Part shown: positions 6,252-8,801 of the stretch, one piece after another
Numbering within the stretch: the first letter of the stretch is position 1
Layout: every line of letters starts with the position of its first letter
DNA from: Thermoflexus hugenholtzii JAD2
GTDB lineage: Bacteria; Chloroflexota; Dehalococcoidia; UBA2979
Assembly (NCBI GenBank): GCA_945889565.1
Contig: CAMDBZ010000062.1
Location: forward strand, 1 to 8,801
Direction: 5' to 3'
DNA length: 8,801 nt
Translations under genes and position numbers: made by a program
The notes under the pieces: model-generated
What the model was told of the DNA's origin: nothing
The model's database searches: none
The model's input: only the letters and a program-made list of their open reading frames with translations

Positions 6252-6965
6252 TCAGGCCCTGGGGTGCATCCCGTCCGTGAACTCCAGCAGCTGCGCGGCA
6301 GCGACGAGCGCCGCGGTCTCCACGCGGAGCACGCGCGGGCCGAGCGTCACAGCGAGCGCGCCGGTCGCCTCGAAGCGTTGCAGCTCGCCGGCGGTCCAGC
6401 CGCCTTCGGGGCCGACGAACAGCGCGATCGCGGCCGGTAGGGGGAACGCGGCGAGCGCCTCGCGCGCGCTGCGCGTGGCGCGCGGGTCGGCGACGACGAC
6501 GAGCGCGCCGGGCGGCGGTGCGCCGCCGAGCGCGGGCACGACCGCGCGCCCGCACTGCTCGGCGGCCTCGACGGCGATGCGACGCCAGCGGTCGTAGCGG
6601 CCGGGGCCGGGCTGCAGCACGGAGCGGTCGGCGGCCAGCGGGAGCAGCTGCGCAACGCCGAGCTCGGTCGCCTTCTCGACGAGCCAGTCGCCGCGCCCGC
6701 CGCGGGGGAACGCGCACGCGAGCGTGAGCGGCACGGGCGGCTCCGGGAGCGCGGGCAGCGGCGCGCCGAGGCGCAGCGCGACGACGTCGCGGGCGGCAGC
6801 AGCAACGGTCGCGGCGCGCTCGTGGCCCGCGCCGTCGAAGACGGCGAGCGTCGCGCCTGTGCGCAGCCGCCACACGTCGCGCACGCGATGCGCTGTCGGG
6901 GTGTCGAGCGTGAGCGCGTCGAGCGCGAACGCGGCGGGGTCGAGGTAGAGGCGGTGCGCGCTCAC
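6252..6965 (-). CDS. rsmE: 16S rRNA (uracil1498-N3)-methyltransferase RsmE
   Basis: This 237-residue SPOUT-superfamily enzyme transfers a methyl group from S-adenosylmethionine to N3 of U1498 of 16S rRNA in the assembled 30S subunit. The N-terminal 70 residues correspond to the PUA-like RNA-binding domain. Family motifs follow: EKATELG (97-103), EAAEQCGR (133-140), VGPEGGWT (184-191) and the trefoil-knot SAM-binding LGPRVLRVETA (208-218). The usual length is about 240, so the gene is complete. It starts at a GTG (6963-6965) whose last bases form the TGA stop of prmA, a 4-base GTGA overlap that suggests translational coupling. It is the last gene of the dnaJ-prmA-rsmE operon. Confidence 0.96.
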   Translation of the reverse strand: MSAHRLYLDPAAFALDALTLDTPTAHRVRDVWRLRTGATLAVFDGAGHERAATVAAAARDVVALRLGAPLPALPEPPVPLTLACAFPRGGRGDWLVEKATELGVAQLLPLAADRSVLQPGPGRYDRWRRIAVEAAEQCGRAVVPALGGAPPPGALVVVADPRATRSAREALAAFPLPAAIALFVGPEGGWTAGELQRFEATGALAVTLGPRVLRVETAALVAAAQLLEFTDGMHPRA

Positions 6966-7900
6966 GCGGGCCGCCGCGCACCCCGCCTTGCAACCAGGCA
7001 GCGCCAGTCGGCCTCGGCGCGCTCATCGATGGGTTCGAGGCCGGCGGCGCGGGCGGCCGCCGTGATCGCCGGGGCGGTGGCCTCGAGGAAGCCTGAGCCG
7101 ATGAAGCGGCCGCCCGGACGCAACGCCGCCGCGACCGCAGGCAGCAGGTCGGCGAGCACGAGCGCCGAGATGTTCGCGACGACGAGGTCGGCGGCGGGTG
7201 GATGCGGCCAGGGCCACGCGGAGCCGAGCGAGCCCGCGGCAGCGTCGATGCGCTGCTCGACGCCGTTGAGCGCGGCGTTGGCGCGCGCGACCGCGACGGT
7301 CGCGGGGTCGATGTCGACGGCCTGCACGCGGCGTGCGCCGAGCAGCGCGGCGGCGACCGCGAGGATGCCGGAGCCGCTGCCGACGTCGATCACGTCGTCG
7401 CCGGGCGCGAGGTGCGCGTCGAGCGCCGCCAGGCAGAGGCGGGTCGTCTCGTGCTGGCCGGTGCCGAAGGCGGCGCCGGGATCGAGCACGAGCACGACTT
7501 CGCCGGGACGCGCGGCGTACGGCTCCCAGGAGGGGCGCACGACCAGGCGCGTGCCGATGTGCTGGGTGCGGTAGAACTGCTGCCAGGCGTCGGCCCAGGC
7601 GTTGGCGTGCACCGGCGTGTAGCGCACGCGGCCGGGCGGCGCCACGAGCGGGAGCGCGCGCAGGCTGGCGCGGAGCGCGCGTCGCGCGTGCGGGGGGAAC
7701 GGCGCGCGCACGCTCGCGCGCAGCACGGTGGGGTCGCCGGTCAGCTCGTAGCTGAAGTCCGCGTCGTCGAGCGGGCGGATCGTGGGCTCGATCGACACGC
7801 CGTCCGGGGCCACGCTGCGCAGCAGGTCCGCGACGGTCTCTGCATCGGCGGGGGCGACGGTGAGCCGCAGCTCGATCCATTCGGCGGCGGGCAGGGGCAA
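6962..7900 (-). CDS. prmA: Ribosomal protein L11 methyltransferase PrmA
   Basis: This 312-residue protein methylates ribosomal protein L11 using S-adenosylmethionine. The N-terminal substrate-recognition domain (about 1-100) is followed by a Rossmann methyltransferase domain. The diagnostic DPGAAFGTGQHETTR lies at 140-154, motif I at 170-180 (VIDVGSGSGIL), the acidic SAM-binding AVDID at 194-198, and a VVANIS motif at 240-245, where NILA is more usual. The start is TTG 7898-7900, only 3 bases after the dnaJ stop; it places the early EWIEL segment where PrmA proteins normally have it. No Shine-Dalgarno sequence is evident, which fits coupling to dnaJ translation. The stop overlaps rsmE by 4 bases. 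The TTG start is the only uncertain point. Confidence 0.95.
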   Translation of the reverse strand: MPLPAAEWIELRLTVAPADAETVADLLRSVAPDGVSIEPTIRPLDDADFSYELTGDPTVLRASVRAPFPPHARRALRASLRALPLVAPPGRVRYTPVHANAWADAWQQFYRTQHIGTRLVVRPSWEPYAARPGEVVLVLDPGAAFGTGQHETTRLCLAALDAHLAPGDDVIDVGSGSGILAVAAALLGARRVQAVDIDPATVAVARANAALNGVEQRIDAAAGSLGSAWPWPHPPAADLVVANISALVLADLLPAVAAALRPGGRFIGSGFLEATAPAITAAARAAGLEPIDERAEADWRCLVARRGARRPA

Positions 7901-7903
7901 GGA

Positions 7904-8801
7904 CTAGCCGCCGAGCGCGTCGCGGATGCGACCGAAGAGCGAGCCACCGGCCGCGCTGTCGTCCGCCGACGCGGGCGTGCCGAAGGAGTCGCCGAGCTTC
8001 GCGAGTAGTTCGCGCTGCTCGTCCGTGAGGCGCGTGGGGGTTTCCACCTTAAGGCGCACGAGCAGGTCGCCGCGCCCGCTGCCGCGCAGGTGGGGGACGC
8101 CACGGCCGCGGATCGTATAGGTCTGCCCGGGCTGCGCGCCCGGTTCGATCTGCAGCGGTACGGCGTCGCCGTCGAGCGTCGGTACCTCAACGTTCGCGCC
8201 GAGGGCGGCCTGCGAGATGTTGAGCGGGAGCTCGTGGATGAGGTCGGAGCCGTCGCGGGTGAACTGCAGATGCGGGCGCACGCGCAGTAACACGTACAGG
8301 TTGCCGGATGGTCCGCCGCGCGCGCCGGCGTCACCTTCGCCGGAGACGCGGATCTGCGCGCCCTCGTCAACGCCGCCGGGAACCTGGATCGTGCGCTTTA
8401 CGGCAGCGCGACGGTGGCCGCGGCCGCGGCAGGCGCCGCAGGGGTCCGTGATGATCTCGCCTTCGCCGCTACAGCGTTCGCAGGTGGCGATGTTGACGAA
8501 CTGGCCGAAGAGCGACTGCTGCACGCGGCGGATCTCGCCGGCGCCCTGGCACTCGGGGCAGCTCGTCGGGCGGCTGCCGGGCATCGCGCCGACGCCACGG
8601 CAGTCGGCGCAGCGCTCGACGCGTTCGAACTGCAGCTCGCGCTCGGCGCCGAACACCGCGTCCTTGAAGTCGACGGTGATGGTGGTGCGCAGGTCGGAGC
8701 CGCGCTGGGGGCCGGCGCGGCGCGTGGCGGTGCCGCGGAAGAAGGCGTCGAAGATGTCGCCGAAGCCGCCGAAGCCGTCGTGCCCCTGGAAGCCCTGCGC
8801 G
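7904..8801 (-). CDS. dnaJ: Chaperone protein DnaJ (N-terminal J domain outside window)
   Basis: This is the Hsp40 co-chaperone that delivers unfolded proteins to DnaK and stimulates its ATPase. 298 residues are visible, entering from the right edge. They begin inside the Gly/Phe-rich region (FQGHDGFGGFGDIFDAFF), so only the J domain and the start of that region are missing. All four zinc-binding CxxCxGxG repeats are intact at visible residues 64-71, 81-88, 107-114 and 121-128. The two C-terminal client-binding domains follow, ending with the usual DEQRELLAKLGDSFG tail. The frame is open to the window edge, so GTG 8654-8656 is an internal Val and not the start. It is the upstream gene of the visible part of the operon; whether grpE and dnaK precede it cannot be seen. 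Confidence 0.96.
   Translation of the reverse strand, partial: AQGFQGHDGFGGFGDIFDAFFRGTATRRAGPQRGSDLRTTITVDFKDAVFGAERELQFERVERCADCRGVGAMPGSRPTSCPECQGAGEIRRVQQSLFGQFVNIATCERCSGEGEIITDPCGACRGRGHRRAAVKRTIQVPGGVDEGAQIRVSGEGDAGARGGPSGNLYVLLRVRPHLQFTRDGSDLIHELPLNISQAALGANVEVPTLDGDAVPLQIEPGAQPGQTYTIRGRGVPHLRGSGRGDLLVRLKVETPTRLTDEQRELLAKLGDSFGTPASADDSAAGGSLFGRIRDALGG

Noticed and set aside
7904..8656. A DnaJ beginning at GTG 8656 and lacking the J domain and Gly/Phe region (a truncated or type-III-like protein)
   Set aside because: The frame continues without a stop to the window edge and encodes a normal Gly/Phe region, so the gene is simply cut by the window.

Overview
The window is a compact, very GC-rich (by eye about 70% or more) bacterial chromosomal segment. 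Its genes abut or overlap, and several start at GTG or TTG. Gene content and order (dnaJ-prmA-rsmE beside a MoxR/DUF58/transglutaminase-like cluster), together with a Thr/Pro-rich linker in the secreted peptidase, are most compatible with a high-GC member of the Chloroflexota, perhaps a Dehalococcoidia/Tepidiforma- or Thermomicrobia-like lineage. This assignment is an inference from style and synteny; no rRNA or other phylogenetic marker is present.

Layout from left to right. Bases 1-277 (+) hold the C-terminal end of an unrecognised protein with a Gly/Gln/Pro repeat. It converges on a three-gene minus-strand operon that is transcribed from about 4980 down to 299: a MoxR-type AAA+ ATPase (3940-4896), a DUF58 protein (2617-3870) and a multi-membrane-span TgpA-like transglutaminase-fold protein (299-2620). 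A short divergent control region (4897-5058) separates this operon from a plus-strand gene for an exported M23/LytM peptidase (5059-6126). That gene converges, across a 125-base gap with a hairpin, on a second minus-strand operon: dnaJ (cut by the right edge, 7904 to beyond 8801), prmA (6962-7900) and rsmE (6252-6965).

MoxR ATPases, DUF58 proteins and membrane transglutaminase-like proteins are widely co-encoded. They are thought to form a chaperone/maturation module for cell-envelope or vWA-type proteins. The M23 peptidase, read divergently from the same control region, also acts at the envelope. The dnaJ-prmA-rsmE group is a common bacterial arrangement that links protein folding with ribosome modification (methylation of L11 and of 16S rRNA U1498).

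The most notable observation is that the transglutaminase-like protein keeps the fold signatures of the family but has lost all three catalytic positions (Cys to Phe, His to Trp, Asp to Asn). It contains no cysteine anywhere in its 773 residues, so it looks like an intact, conserved-looking pseudoenzyme. Its DUF58 partner also has a non-canonical metal-site motif. Otherwise the window is ordinary core genome: no mobile element, CRISPR array or RNA gene was seen.
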